Under the pieces are notes generated by a model that did not search any database, was not told the DNA's origin, and saw only the letters and a list, made by a program, of their open reading frames with translations. From positions 124,001 to 188,000 of the forward strand of contig NZ_CP048829.1 of NCBI RefSeq assembly GCF_019355395.1: 64,000 nt of DNA. Direction: 5' to 3'. The position numbers were made by a program, and so were the translations under genes. Below are positions 6,961 to 15,058 of the stretch, in pieces (within the stretch, counting starts at the first letter, position 1; each line of letters begins with the position of its first letter). This DNA comes from Chordicoccus furentiruminis. Lineage in GTDB: Bacteria > Bacillota > Clostridia > Lachnospirales > Lachnospiraceae.

Positions 6961-9231
6961 TCATTCGACTCCCCGTAAGAAGTGTCCCCGCGTAAACCTC
7001 CCGCCGAAACGGATTTCCGCTCCTCTGAGTGCGCAGCGCGCCATCTCAAGAAGCCGGCGGGTTTCCGCTCCCGTCTCAACTGTGCACTGTACCCGCACTC
7101 CGGGAAAACCAAGACTCTGTATCGTCTTCATCTCATCAAACAGCATCAGCGGCACACTGTTCAGAACCTCATTATAACAGAAAATGCAATCGCAGCCGAC
7201 AAGGAATTTGGCGCCCGTCCGGTCGGTAAGCGTATGCCTCTCCGAACGGCCGGTGCAGCCCACCGTCTCTTTCACCAGACACTGAGCCGTGATCATCAGC
7301 GGAATGCGGCCGTATAAAATCAGCTCACTGGACCGGTTGTCCCGCTCCGCCAGCTCGTAACGGTTGAGCTCGAGCGGCGCGGTCAGCCTTGTGACGCCCG
7401 TATCCTCAAGAAAGGCCTCGGCGTCCCGGTTGAAGGTGTAGAGCCCCGCGTCCGCCCGGACAAGAGAAGTCAGCCCGGCTTCCCGGAGACGTGCCAACAT
7501 TTCCGGGCTCCGGGTCAGCAATGTGCCGCAGCCGGTTCCCGGAAGACGGACGGCAAGATTCTTCAGTTTCCGGTCGGCCGGCGTATCCCGGCTGACAAAC
7601 GGAAGAGCCACGCCGAAGGTCTTCCTCTTCCGCTTCAGCGCGGAGGAAATCCGTTCCGCGGCGGATGCCGGATCCGTCTTCGAAAGCAGGAGCGAACTCT
7701 CGACGAGTACCTGATCCGCTGCACTCTCCATCGCAGCCTCAAGCTGCTCTTCCGTCGAAACCAGCACGCTGAGCTCCGGAAGACCTCCCGGAGCGGAGAA
7801 AGCGGCAGGAATAACGGTCTGCACCGCTTCCGAAGGCGCCGTTTCCCCGTTTCCCGTCTCCTCAGCCGGCTGCCGGGCATTCTCCTCCGCTTCCGTTCCC
7901 GGGAGGCGTCTCCATTCCGCAGTCAGTGCGTCTCTGAGCGCCCCGACCCCCGCTCTTCTGAGCTCATTCAGCGATTTGACCGGAAGAAAGCTGCATCCGT
8001 CCGTACGGACGCGGACCGACACGGCTTCAAAATCCGTCTCCCCTGTCTTTGACATATTGGCACGGATCTTCGCTTCATCAAGAGGCTGGCTTTTCGCCGC
8101 GGAGACAGGATCTCCGGTGACGCGAACCGTCCTGCCGCCCGCCGTGAACGACGCCTCGGCCGGTCGGCCGGCGAAAACGGCCGCCTCGATCCGGAGCGGC
8201 ACCTTTTTCTCCCTGTCCATGAAGCATCGATGCATCTCCGCGTACAGCGCGTGCCTCCGCTCCGTCTCCTCAGACGTCAGCTCATGCTTCACCAGCGCCA
8301 TCATCTCCGGTCCGTTATGCCGGTGAAGATACCCGTCGGTGAAGCCGCTCCGGTTGTAAAGATCGTAAAGGAAGCTCCGGTCCTCCTGCGCCACCCGGTA
8401 ATCCGAAGGATTTCGTTCCAGAAGGTCAAGGTACTTTCTGTAAACCGACACGACGCCGGCCGCATACTCGGGCTGCTTCATCCGTCCCTCGATCTTGAGA
8501 GAATCGACGCCCGCACCGGCCAGCTCGGGAAGCAGGTCTACAGCGCACAGGTCCTTCGGGCTCAGAAAATGCCGGGCCTGTTTTTCCTCCAGTATGGAAG
8601 TCCGCCCTGTAAATCGCTCGTCATCCTTCAGATACAGCAGCCGGCACGGCTGGGCGCAGCGTCCGCGGTTTCCGCTCCGCCCTCCGATCATGCTGGAGTA
8701 GAGGCACTGACCGGAATAGCAGACGCACAGAGCGCCGTGCACAAAGACCTCCACCTCCGGTCCGGCTTCGCGGATCCGGCGGATCTCTGGAAGAGACAAC
8801 TCTCTGGCCGGCACCACCCGGGTCACGCCGTATCCGGCCAGCATCCTTGCGGCGGCCGCGCCCGTGACATTCATCTGCGTGCTGGCATGAAGCGGCAGCG
8901 ACGGAAACGACCGGTGCAGCCGCCTCAGCACGCCGAAATCCTGCACAAGCACAGCATCCACGCCGGCTTCGACATACGGCCTTACATACGGCACCAGATC
9001 GTCCATCTCCCGTTCCTTCAGCAGCGTGTTCACTGTGAGGTACACCTTCACATTCCGGAGATGCGCGTAATCGATCGCTCCGACCAGCTCGGCTTCCTCC
9101 GGATTCTGAGCATAGGCGCGGGCTCCGAAACGGCTTCCTCCGATATAGACCGCGTCCGCACCGGCCGCGATCACGGCCTTCAGCCCTTCCACCGATCCCG
9201 CCGGCGCCAGCAGTTCCATTTTATTTCCCAT
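6961..9231 (-). CDS. U32 family peptidase-like protein with C-terminal DUF3656 region (RlhA-like)
   Basis: 756 aa. The N-terminal U32 domain (about 5-300) has ELLAPAGSVEGLKAVIAAGADAVYIG and the Cys-rich core with C169, C171, C176, C192 and C196 (CYSGQC...RCAQPC). Relatives with this cysteine set, RlhA and TrhP, act in RNA hydroxylation (23S rRNA C2501 and tRNA U34 in Escherichia coli) rather than proteolysis. The long C-terminal half fits the RlhA/DUF3656 type. Start ATG 9231 follows AGGAG at seven bases. It follows zapA after a terminator and leads the SEDS-PBP operon, an arrangement common in Clostridia. The substrate here is unproven. Confidence 0.88.
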   Translation of the reverse strand: MGNKMELLAPAGSVEGLKAVIAAGADAVYIGGSRFGARAYAQNPEEAELVGAIDYAHLRNVKVYLTVNTLLKEREMDDLVPYVRPYVEAGVDAVLVQDFGVLRRLHRSFPSLPLHASTQMNVTGAAAARMLAGYGVTRVVPARELSLPEIRRIREAGPEVEVFVHGALCVCYSGQCLYSSMIGGRSGNRGRCAQPCRLLYLKDDERFTGRTSILEEKQARHFLSPKDLCAVDLLPELAGAGVDSLKIEGRMKQPEYAAGVVSVYRKYLDLLERNPSDYRVAQEDRSFLYDLYNRSGFTDGYLHRHNGPEMMALVKHELTSEETERRHALYAEMHRCFMDREKKVPLRIEAAVFAGRPAEASFTAGGRTVRVTGDPVSAAKSQPLDEAKIRANMSKTGETDFEAVSVRVRTDGCSFLPVKSLNELRRAGVGALRDALTAEWRRLPGTEAEENARQPAEETGNGETAPSEAVQTVIPAAFSAPGGLPELSVLVSTEEQLEAAMESAADQVLVESSLLLSKTDPASAAERISSALKRKRKTFGVALPFVSRDTPADRKLKNLAVRLPGTGCGTLLTRSPEMLARLREAGLTSLVRADAGLYTFNRDAEAFLEDTGVTRLTAPLELNRYELAERDNRSSELILYGRIPLMITAQCLVKETVGCTGRSERHTLTDRTGAKFLVGCDCIFCYNEVLNSVPLMLFDEMKTIQSLGFPGVRVQCTVETGAETRRLLEMARCALRGAEIRFGGRFTRGHFLRGVE

Positions 9232-9310
9232 CTTTCCGCTCCTGTTGCCCTGCAGCCGTGAAGGCTGCGGCCGCTCTGTTTCCGTTCAATCTGAAAAAGC
9301 GCGCACTACG

Positions 9311-9344
9311 AAAAAGGGGTGATCGCCATCCGGCGGTCACCCCT
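9311..9344 (-). terminator. Rho-independent terminator of zapA
   Basis: On the minus strand a GC-rich stem AGGGGTGACCGCC / GGCGATCACCCCT with loop GGAT (one mismatch or wobble) runs into TTTTTC, 10 bases after the zapA stop. Confidence 0.88.
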
Positions 9345-9353
9345 GTCACCTGC

Positions 9354-9692
9354 TCAGCGTTTCTGTCCGGCCTTCTTCATGTTCTCCATCATAACCTGAA
9401 GCGAAGCCAGCTCCTGCTTCAGACTCATCAGCTCCTTGTCCTTCCCCGTCACCTCGTCCTCAAGGTTCTCGGCCCGCTCCTTCGCCTTGAAATAATCGTC
9501 CGCGATGTTGAGGGACAGCAGCGTGTTCTTCTGGTCCTGCGTCATCCTCCGCCAGCCGGACAGGGTGCCGAGCTCATCCAGCTTGTGGTTCATATAGTGC
9601 GCGACCTTCTCCAGATACTCTTCGCTCTCGTAGCCAGAGAGCCGGACGACCTTGCCGCCGATCAGAACCTGGACTGAATTTTTCTCAGACAT
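9354..9692 (-). CDS. zapA: Cell division protein ZapA
   Basis: 112 aa. Binds FtsZ and promotes bundling of protofilaments at the division ring. The N-terminal ZapA domain (VQVLIGGKVVRLSGYESEEYLEKVAHYMN) is followed by a helical coiled-coil C-terminus rich in Glu, Lys and Leu. The frame is open to 9722, but ATG at 9692 has GGAGGTG at the proper distance. It sits between ruvB and the U32 gene, its usual clostridial location, with its own probable promoter upstream. Confidence 0.93.
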   Translation of the reverse strand: MSEKNSVQVLIGGKVVRLSGYESEEYLEKVAHYMNHKLDELGTLSGWRRMTQDQKNTLLSLNIADDYFKAKERAENLEDEVTGKDKELMSLKQELASLQVMMENMKKAGQKR

Positions 9693-9720
9693 GAGCACCT
9701 CCGGTTTTCCATATACTGTC

Positions 9721-9748
9721 ATTATACTGAAAACGAACCAAAAGTAAA
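9721..9748 (-). promoter_or_regulatory. Probable promoter of zapA
   Basis: Minus strand -10 TATAAT (9721-9726) with a -35-like TTTACT 16 bases upstream, just after the ruvB stop codon. zapA may therefore be expressed apart from ruvAB. Confidence 0.5.
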
Positions 9749-9752
9749 GGCT

Positions 9753-10766
9753 TCACCCTTCTCCCTCTGGCATGTCGTAGCCGAGATGCTCGTAGGCCCT
9801 GCGTGTCGCCATCCGCCCTCTCGGCGTACGGACGAGGAATCCCGTCTTCAGCAGGTAAGGCTCGTAGACGTCCTCGATGGTTCCCGAATCCTCTCCGATT
9901 GAGGAAGCCAGCGTATCCAGTCCCACCGGCCCGCCCGAGAAGCGGACGATCATCGTCTCCAGAATATCCCGGTCCAGCTTCTCCAGTCCGAACTGATCCA
10001 CCTCAAGAAGGTCCAGCGCCTCCGAGGCCACTCTGGATGTGATCCGGCCGTCAAAGCGCACCATCGCATAGTCACGGACCCTCTTCAGCAGCCGGTTCGC
10101 CAGACGAGGCGTCCCTCTTGAGCGTCTCGCGAGTTCCTCCGTTCCCCGCCCGTCGATCTCGACATGAAGTTTTCCGGCCGTCCGCCGGATGATCGCACTG
10201 AGTTCATCGACCGAATAGTAGTCGAGATGACCCGCCACCCCGAACCGGTCACGCAGCGGGGCGGACAGCATCCCCGGTCGGGTCGTCGCGCCTACCAGTG
10301 TGAAAGGCGGCAGATCCAGCCGGATTGACCGGGCCGTCGGACCCTTTCCGATCACGATGTCGATGGCGTAATCTTCCATGGCGGGATAGAGGACCTCCTC
10401 CACCTGACGCGCCAGACGGTGAATCTCATCCACAAAGAGGACGTCGCCGGGCTTCAGACTGTTCAGAATCGCCGCCATCTCTCCCGGCTTCTCGATGGCC
10501 GGACCGCTTGTGACCTTAAGAGAAGTCCCCATCTCGTTGGCGATGATGCCGGCCAGCGTCGTCTTGCCCAGTCCCGGCGGCCCGTAGAGCAGCACATGAT
10601 CCAACGGGTCGCCTCTGAGCCGCGCCGCCTCGATGCTGACGCTTAAGTTTTCCTTCAGTTTCTGCTGGCCGATGTACTCGTCGAGCGACTGCGGGCGGAT
10701 ATGGTCCGATGCGAGAGCCCGGTCCTCCGGCATCTCCTCGGTTCCTGTCACAATCTTTCTCGCCAT
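9753..10766 (-). CDS. ruvB: Holliday junction branch migration ATPase RuvB
   Basis: 337 aa AAA+ motor of the RuvAB complex that drives branch migration of Holliday junctions. Walker A is [11 protein letters not shown], Walker [10 protein letters not shown], followed by sensor 1 ([18 protein letters not shown]) and the C-terminal winged helix with [15 protein letters not shown] and the terminal RTPRGRMAT. Length is normal. It follows ruvA by 36 bases, so the two form one transcript. Confidence 0.98.
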   Translation of the reverse strand: MARKIVTGTEEMPEDRALASDHIRPQSLDEYIGQQKLKENLSVSIEAARLRGDPLDHVLLYGPPGLGKTTLAGIIANEMGTSLKVTSGPAIEKPGEMAAILNSLKPGDVLFVDEIHRLARQVEEVLYPAMEDYAIDIVIGKGPTARSIRLDLPPFTLVGATTRPGMLSAPLRDRFGVAGHLDYYSVDELSAIIRRTAGKLHVEIDGRGTEELARRSRGTPRLANRLLKRVRDYAMVRFDGRITSRVASEALDLLEVDQFGLEKLDRDILETMIVRFSGGPVGLDTLASSIGEDSGTIEDVYEPYLLKTGFLVRTPRGRMATRRAYEHLGYDMPEGEG

Positions 10767-10802
10767 CGCCTCCTCCTTCCTGCTCCCTGCTTATCCTGCC
10801 TC

Positions 10803-11408
10803 TCAGCGGTACAGTTCCTTCAGCGCAAGCCGGATCAGTCCTTCCGTATCCGTGCCCGGTTCCTTCTCCTCCGCGCTCCGTACCGCACGGAAGGCCTCGG
10901 AGTTCGAATATCCGAGGGCGGTCAGCGCCATCACCGCCTCCGATTCCGTTCCGGTCTCCTTTACGCTTCCCTGCTGCGCATGCTCCTGCTTTTTTTCAAA
11001 TGCATCCGCCAGATCAAGCTTGTCCTTGAGCTCGAGGATCACCTTCTGCGCCGTCTTCTTCCCGATGCCGGGCGCCTTCGAAATTCCGGCCGCATCGTCC
11101 GAAAGCACGGCAAAGCGGAGGTCGTCCGCGTTCAGGACGGACAGGATGCCGAGCGCGCCTCTCGGTCCGATCCCGCTGACGCCGAGCAGCAGGCGGAACA
11201 TCTCGAGATCATCCTTCGAGAGAAATCCAAAGAGCTGCATCGCGTCCTCCCGGACGGAAAAAAAAGTATACAGCCTTTCCTCGCTTCCTACGGAAACCGA
11301 GTCCGCCACGCCGGCCGGGACAAAGATCCGGTATCCGATCCCATGATTGTCGATCACCACGGTTTCCTCCGTCACCTCCGCGACGGTTCCGGTAATATAT
11401 GCGTACAT
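10803..11408 (-). CDS. ruvA: Holliday junction branch migration protein RuvA
   Basis: 201 aa, standard length. DNA-binding tetramer that targets RuvB to four-way junctions. An N-terminal OB fold (MYAYITGTVAEVTEETVVIDNHGIGY) is followed by tandem helix-hairpin-helix motifs (LLGVSGIGPRGALGIL and APGIGKKTAQKVILELKDKL) and a C-terminal RuvB-binding domain (ALTALGYSNSEAFRAVR). The frame extends to 11468, but ATG 11408 starts the conserved MYAYITG and has GGGAG six bases before it. Confidence 0.97.
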   Translation of the reverse strand: MYAYITGTVAEVTEETVVIDNHGIGYRIFVPAGVADSVSVGSEERLYTFFSVREDAMQLFGFLSKDDLEMFRLLLGVSGIGPRGALGILSVLNADDLRFAVLSDDAAGISKAPGIGKKTAQKVILELKDKLDLADAFEKKQEHAQQGSVKETGTESEAVMALTALGYSNSEAFRAVRSAEEKEPGTDTEGLIRLALKELYR

Positions 11409-11579
11409 AGCTGACTCCCTTCGGGTGCTGTCCGATCCGTCCGTATCCATTCCATTCTTCTGCGGCATTTCGCGGCATCGGTCCGAGTGTGCTATACTGT
11501 TCCTGCCGGACCGCCCGCGAAGGACAGACCGGCCTCCTGATATCCGGCAACAGTATACTCCGAAACGGAGGAAAATCCT

Positions 11580-12485
11580 ATGACACAGAAAACGCTGTCC
11601 GTGCCCGGCTCCGAGCTGAATGAAAACGAACAGATCCTTGATATTGAAACAACCGGCCGCTACTGGCGGACAAGCCGCCTTACATCCGTCGCGCTCATCG
11701 CCCCCGGTTCTTCGGCCGGAACGTTCACGGAGACAGTTCTGGCCGCCTCAAATGATGAGGAGGAATACCGGCTGCTCAACGATCTCCGGTCTCTTGTCGA
11801 GAATGTCCGGACGCTGGTCACTTATAATGGGAAAGCCTTCGACATCCCGTACCTCAACGCGAAGTACAAGGCATACGGACTGGTCAATCCTCTTGCCGGC
11901 ACAGGAATCGAGGATCTCTTTCTCTCTCTTTCTCCGATCCGCACTCTGCTCGGGCTGCCCTCGCGGCGTCTTCGCGATCTGGCCTCTCCTCTTGAACCTG
12001 TCGGCGGAACGGACGCCGAGCAAACCCTCCGCGTCCTGACATACCGTCATTTTCTTTCATTGCTGGACGGACACTTCAGACTGCTTCAGGCAGAAAGGGA
12101 GGGAGATCTGCTTCAGTACCGGCTCGGCCTGAACGGTTCCTTCGCGGGCAACGCGTCCATCCACGACGCCCCGTTTCATCTTACCTGTCACGGAACGGAG
12201 GCTGGACTCGGCGTCCATGTATCCGGTGGTCAGCTCCGCGTTTATCACACGGATACCGCCAACTACCGGTATCTGCCGGAGGAAGGCTACGCCGTCCATG
12301 TCTCCGTCGCACGGTACGTGGATAAAAGCCGAAAAGAAAAAGCAGTTCGTACGAACTGCTTTCATCTTGTTCCGTATTCGGATGCATTTCTCACTGATGA
12401 GAAACGGATAAACAGCTACCTCCGCTCCGTACTCAGTTATCTTCGTTCTGCGGCTCATTCTCGAGCGCCTTCATCGACAAGCTGA
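11580..12485 (+). CDS. Ribonuclease H-like (DEDD) 3'-5' exonuclease domain protein, YprB-like
   Basis: 301 aa. The N-terminal half is a DnaQ/RNase H-like exonuclease fold: DIETTG with the catalytic pair at D21 and E23, then VTYNGKAFDIPYL with D88, and TDAEQTLRVLTYRHFLSLLD as the third motif. The C-terminal 110 aa form a second, unnamed region. The substrate is unknown. Start ATG follows GGAGGAAAATCCT. The last 53 bases overlap the 3' end of rpsA on the other strand, and residues about 253-261 are encoded by the perfect palindrome that serves as the rpsA terminator. Confidence 0.85.
   Translation: MTQKTLSVPGSELNENEQILDIETTGRYWRTSRLTSVALIAPGSSAGTFTETVLAASNDEEEYRLLNDLRSLVENVRTLVTYNGKAFDIPYLNAKYKAYGLVNPLAGTGIEDLFLSLSPIRTLLGLPSRRLRDLASPLEPVGGTDAEQTLRVLTYRHFLSLLDGHFRLLQAEREGDLLQYRLGLNGSFAGNASIHDAPFHLTCHGTEAGLGVHVSGGQLRVYHTDTANYRYLPEEGYAVHVSVARYVDKSRKEKAVRTNCFHLVPYSDAFLTDEKRINSYLRSVLSYLRSAAHSRAPSSTS
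12332..12362 (-). terminator. Rho-independent terminator of rpsA, inside the convergent coding sequence
   Basis: Perfect palindrome with half-sites AAAGCAGTTCGT (12339-12350) and its complement (12351-12362), followed on the minus strand by TTTTCTTTT. It lies 70 bases beyond the rpsA stop and within the plus-strand exonuclease gene. Confidence 0.85.
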
Positions 12486-13509
12486 TCTTGCGGTCGTCGG
12501 CATTGAAATCGACAACCTTCGCCTCGATCTCCTGACCGATTCGGAGCACGTCGGACGGCTTATCCACATGCTGTCTGCTGATCTGGGAGACATGAAGCAG
12601 CGCATCAACGCCCGGAAGCAGCTCAACGAACGCACCGAAGTCCGTCATTCTCGCAACTCTGCCCTTGACAATGGAGCCGGTCGCGAATTTCTCAGATGCC
12701 TCGATCCACGGATTCTCATCCGGGAACTTCAGAGACAGGGCAATCTTGTCATCCTTGATATCCTTGATCATGACGCGAAGCTGGTCACCCACATGGAAGT
12801 TCTTGTGCGGGTTCTCCACACGGCCCCAGGACATCTCGGAAATATGAAGAAGGCCGTCCGCTCCGCCCAGATCGACGAATGCGCCGAAATCCGTGACGTT
12901 CTTGACCGTTCCCTCGACCACATCGCCGATCTGGATGCGGGAGAACAGCTCCTTCGCAGCCTCCTGCTTGCGCTCGACGATCAGATGACGGCGGTCACCG
13001 ATGATTCTTCTTCTTCTCGGATTGAACTCCGTGATGCGGAACTCGATTTCCTGATCCGCATACTTGCTCAGATCCTTCTCATAGACATCAGAGACAAGCG
13101 AAGCCGGGATGAAGACCCTGGTATCCTCGACGAGCACGGTCAGACCGCCGTTGAGGACCTGGGAAACCTTCGCCTTCAGCACCTCCTTGTTGTTAAACGC
13201 TTCCTCGATCCGCTTGTTGCCCTTCTCAGCCGCAAGGCGCTTGTAGGAAAGGATCACCTGGCCGTCGCCGTCGTTGACCTTCTGGACCTTCACTTCCATC
13301 TTGTCACCGACCTGCATCTTGGTCGTCAGGTCAACATCCTTTTCATTGCTGTACTCGGCACTGGTGAGAATTCCGTCTGACTTGTAACCGATGTTGAGAT
13401 AGGCAACATCCGGTTTCACGTCAAGAACAGTGCCTTCAACGACCTCTCCATTTCTAATAGTCTTGAAGCTCTCGTCGAGCATCTGTTCAAAGCTCAGTTC
13501 TTCTGACAT
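12433..13509 (-). CDS. rpsA: 30S ribosomal protein S1 (four S1 domains)
   Basis: 358 aa with four OB-fold S1 repeats. The first two are divergent; repeats three and four carry GDVVEGTVKNVTDFGAFVDLGG and GSIVKGRVARMTDFGAFVELLPG. This short four-repeat form is typical of Firmicutes, against six repeats in Escherichia coli, and its role at ribosomes may be less essential. AGGAGG precedes ATG 13509, inside the end of ispH; the two genes overlap by 16 bases in different frames. The C-terminal 53 bases overlap the convergent exonuclease gene. Confidence 0.95.
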   Translation of the reverse strand: MSEELSFEQMLDESFKTIRNGEVVEGTVLDVKPDVAYLNIGYKSDGILTSAEYSNEKDVDLTTKMQVGDKMEVKVQKVNDGDGQVILSYKRLAAEKGNKRIEEAFNNKEVLKAKVSQVLNGGLTVLVEDTRVFIPASLVSDVYEKDLSKYADQEIEFRITEFNPRRRRIIGDRRHLIVERKQEAAKELFSRIQIGDVVEGTVKNVTDFGAFVDLGGADGLLHISEMSWGRVENPHKNFHVGDQLRVMIKDIKDDKIALSLKFPDENPWIEASEKFATGSIVKGRVARMTDFGAFVELLPGVDALLHVSQISRQHVDKPSDVLRIGQEIEAKVVDFNADDRKISLSMKALENEPQNEDN

Positions 13510-14366
13510 TTAAGTGAAACCTCCTGGATTATTGTATTTGGGGTCGATGCCCCCGCTGTAATACTTACGCACCTATCTGATGGGATACTGACAGACGCGA
13601 GATCCGCGGCGGACTGAATGTAGTACGTGTGAGGACATTCCCTCCGGCAGATCTCATAAAGCTTCTGCGTGTTCGAGGAAGACTTTCCGCCGATGACGAT
13701 CATGACATCGGACTGTTTGGCCAGCTGAAGCGCTTCGCTCTGACGTTCCTGTGTTGCATTGCAGATGGTATTCGTAACTACTACATGATAACCCAGATTC
13801 TCAATCTTTTCAACCAATTCCTGAAATTTTTCATAGTTGAATGTCGTCTGAGACACAACGCAGATCTCATAATCCTTCGAAAACGGAATCGAAGGGAGAT
13901 CCGCCTCCGATCCGACCACCGCGCAGGGACCGCTGACCCACCCCCGGATCCCCTGCACCTCCGGGTGATCCGGTGAGCCGATGATGATGATCGGATGGCC
14001 CGCCCGGCTTTTTTCCGATACGATCCGGTGGATCTTGCCCACAAAGGGACATGTGGCGTCCACGATCCGCCAGCTGCTCTCCTCCAGCTGCCGGTGCATC
14101 GCGCGGGTGATGCCGTGGGAACGGACGATGATCGTCGAGCCGGCCGGCGGAACGGATCCGTCCTCCTCGCACCGGAACTGATCGTCAATGATGCGTACGC
14201 CTTTCTCCCGGAGATCGCCGACCACCGCTTCGTTATGGATGATCGGACCCATCGTGTACACGTTCCGTCCTTCGGCGCCGGCCAGAGCAGCCTCCCGGTA
14301 AGCAAGCCCCACAGCCCGTTTCACTCCGAAGCAGAATCCGGCGCTGGCGGCTACCGTGACGCTCAT
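13494..14366 (-). CDS. ispH: 4-hydroxy-3-methylbut-2-enyl diphosphate reductase
   Basis: 290 aa [4Fe-4S] enzyme for the last step of the MEP isoprenoid pathway, giving IPP and DMAPP. The three cluster cysteines are present in FCFGVKRAV (C12), VDATCPFVGK and TICNATQERQ, with the HPEVQGIRG and TAGASTPNTII motifs. It overlaps cmk by ATGA and rpsA by 16 bases. In many Clostridia ispH and rpsA are fused; here they are separate but overlapping. Confidence 0.97.
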   Translation of the reverse strand: MSVTVAASAGFCFGVKRAVGLAYREAALAGAEGRNVYTMGPIIHNEAVVGDLREKGVRIIDDQFRCEEDGSVPPAGSTIIVRSHGITRAMHRQLEESSWRIVDATCPFVGKIHRIVSEKSRAGHPIIIIGSPDHPEVQGIRGWVSGPCAVVGSEADLPSIPFSKDYEICVVSQTTFNYEKFQELVEKIENLGYHVVVTNTICNATQERQSEALQLAKQSDVMIVIGGKSSSNTQKLYEICRRECPHTYYIQSAADLASVSIPSDRCVSITAGASTPNTIIQEVSLKCQKN

Positions 14367-15058
14367 AGGGCGGCCGCCTTTCCGGCAAGAACGAGGATTT
14401 TCTCCGTAACGTCTCCGACTGTCATCTCCGACGAATCAATCAGCACCGCGTCCGAAGCCTTTCGAAGCGGGGATTCGGCCCGGCTTGTGTCCCGTCTGTC
14501 ACGCTCCTCGATATCCTTCTCGATGCGGGCGATCTCGTTCCTTGCCTCGTCACTCTCCGTCTCCGGTTCGGCGCCCTCCGCCTGCCGCTCCTGAAGGTAA
14601 CGGCGGACCGCTCTCGTACGGGCTGAGGCGGTCAGGAAAACCTTGACTTCCGCGTCCGGCAGCACGACGGTCCCGATGTCGCGTCCGTCCATGACCACAT
14701 CCTGACCGGCGGCCAGCTCTCGCTGGAGTGCTACCAGTCTCGTTCTCACCGCCGGATAGACCGAGATCGCGCTGGCCGCATTGCCGACCGCCTCTCCCCG
14801 CAGATGCTCCGTCACATCCTCTCCGTTCAGCAGCACATGCTGACATCCGTCCCGATAGACGATGGAGACGGACGTCTCCTCCGCCGCCCGTCCGACCGCC
14901 TCGCCGTCCTCCGGACGGATACCCATTCTCAGCACCGCCAGTCCCATTGCCCGGTACATCGCGCCGGTGTCCACATACACCGCGTGCATCCGCTTCGCCA
15001 CCAGACGGGCAATCGTGCTCTTCCCGGCGCCGGCCGGTCCGTCAATCGCGATTTTCAT
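14363..15058 (-). CDS. cmk: (d)CMP kinase
   Basis: 231 aa cytidylate kinase. The P-loop is IDGPAGAGKST at the N-terminus, with YVDTGAMYRAMGL, the DGRDIGTVVLPDAEVKVFLTAS motif and an Arg-rich lid. The open frame extends to 15118 but the conserved start MKIAIDG is at 15058, after AAGGAG. The start overlaps the stop of the flavoprotein gene (ATGA), and the end overlaps ispH in the same way, indicating a tightly coupled four-gene cluster with rpsA. Confidence 0.96.
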   Translation of the reverse strand: MKIAIDGPAGAGKSTIARLVAKRMHAVYVDTGAMYRAMGLAVLRMGIRPEDGEAVGRAAEETSVSIVYRDGCQHVLLNGEDVTEHLRGEAVGNAASAISVYPAVRTRLVALQRELAAGQDVVMDGRDIGTVVLPDAEVKVFLTASARTRAVRRYLQERQAEGAEPETESDEARNEIARIEKDIEERDRRDTSRAESPLRKASDAVLIDSSEMTVGDVTEKILVLAGKAAAL

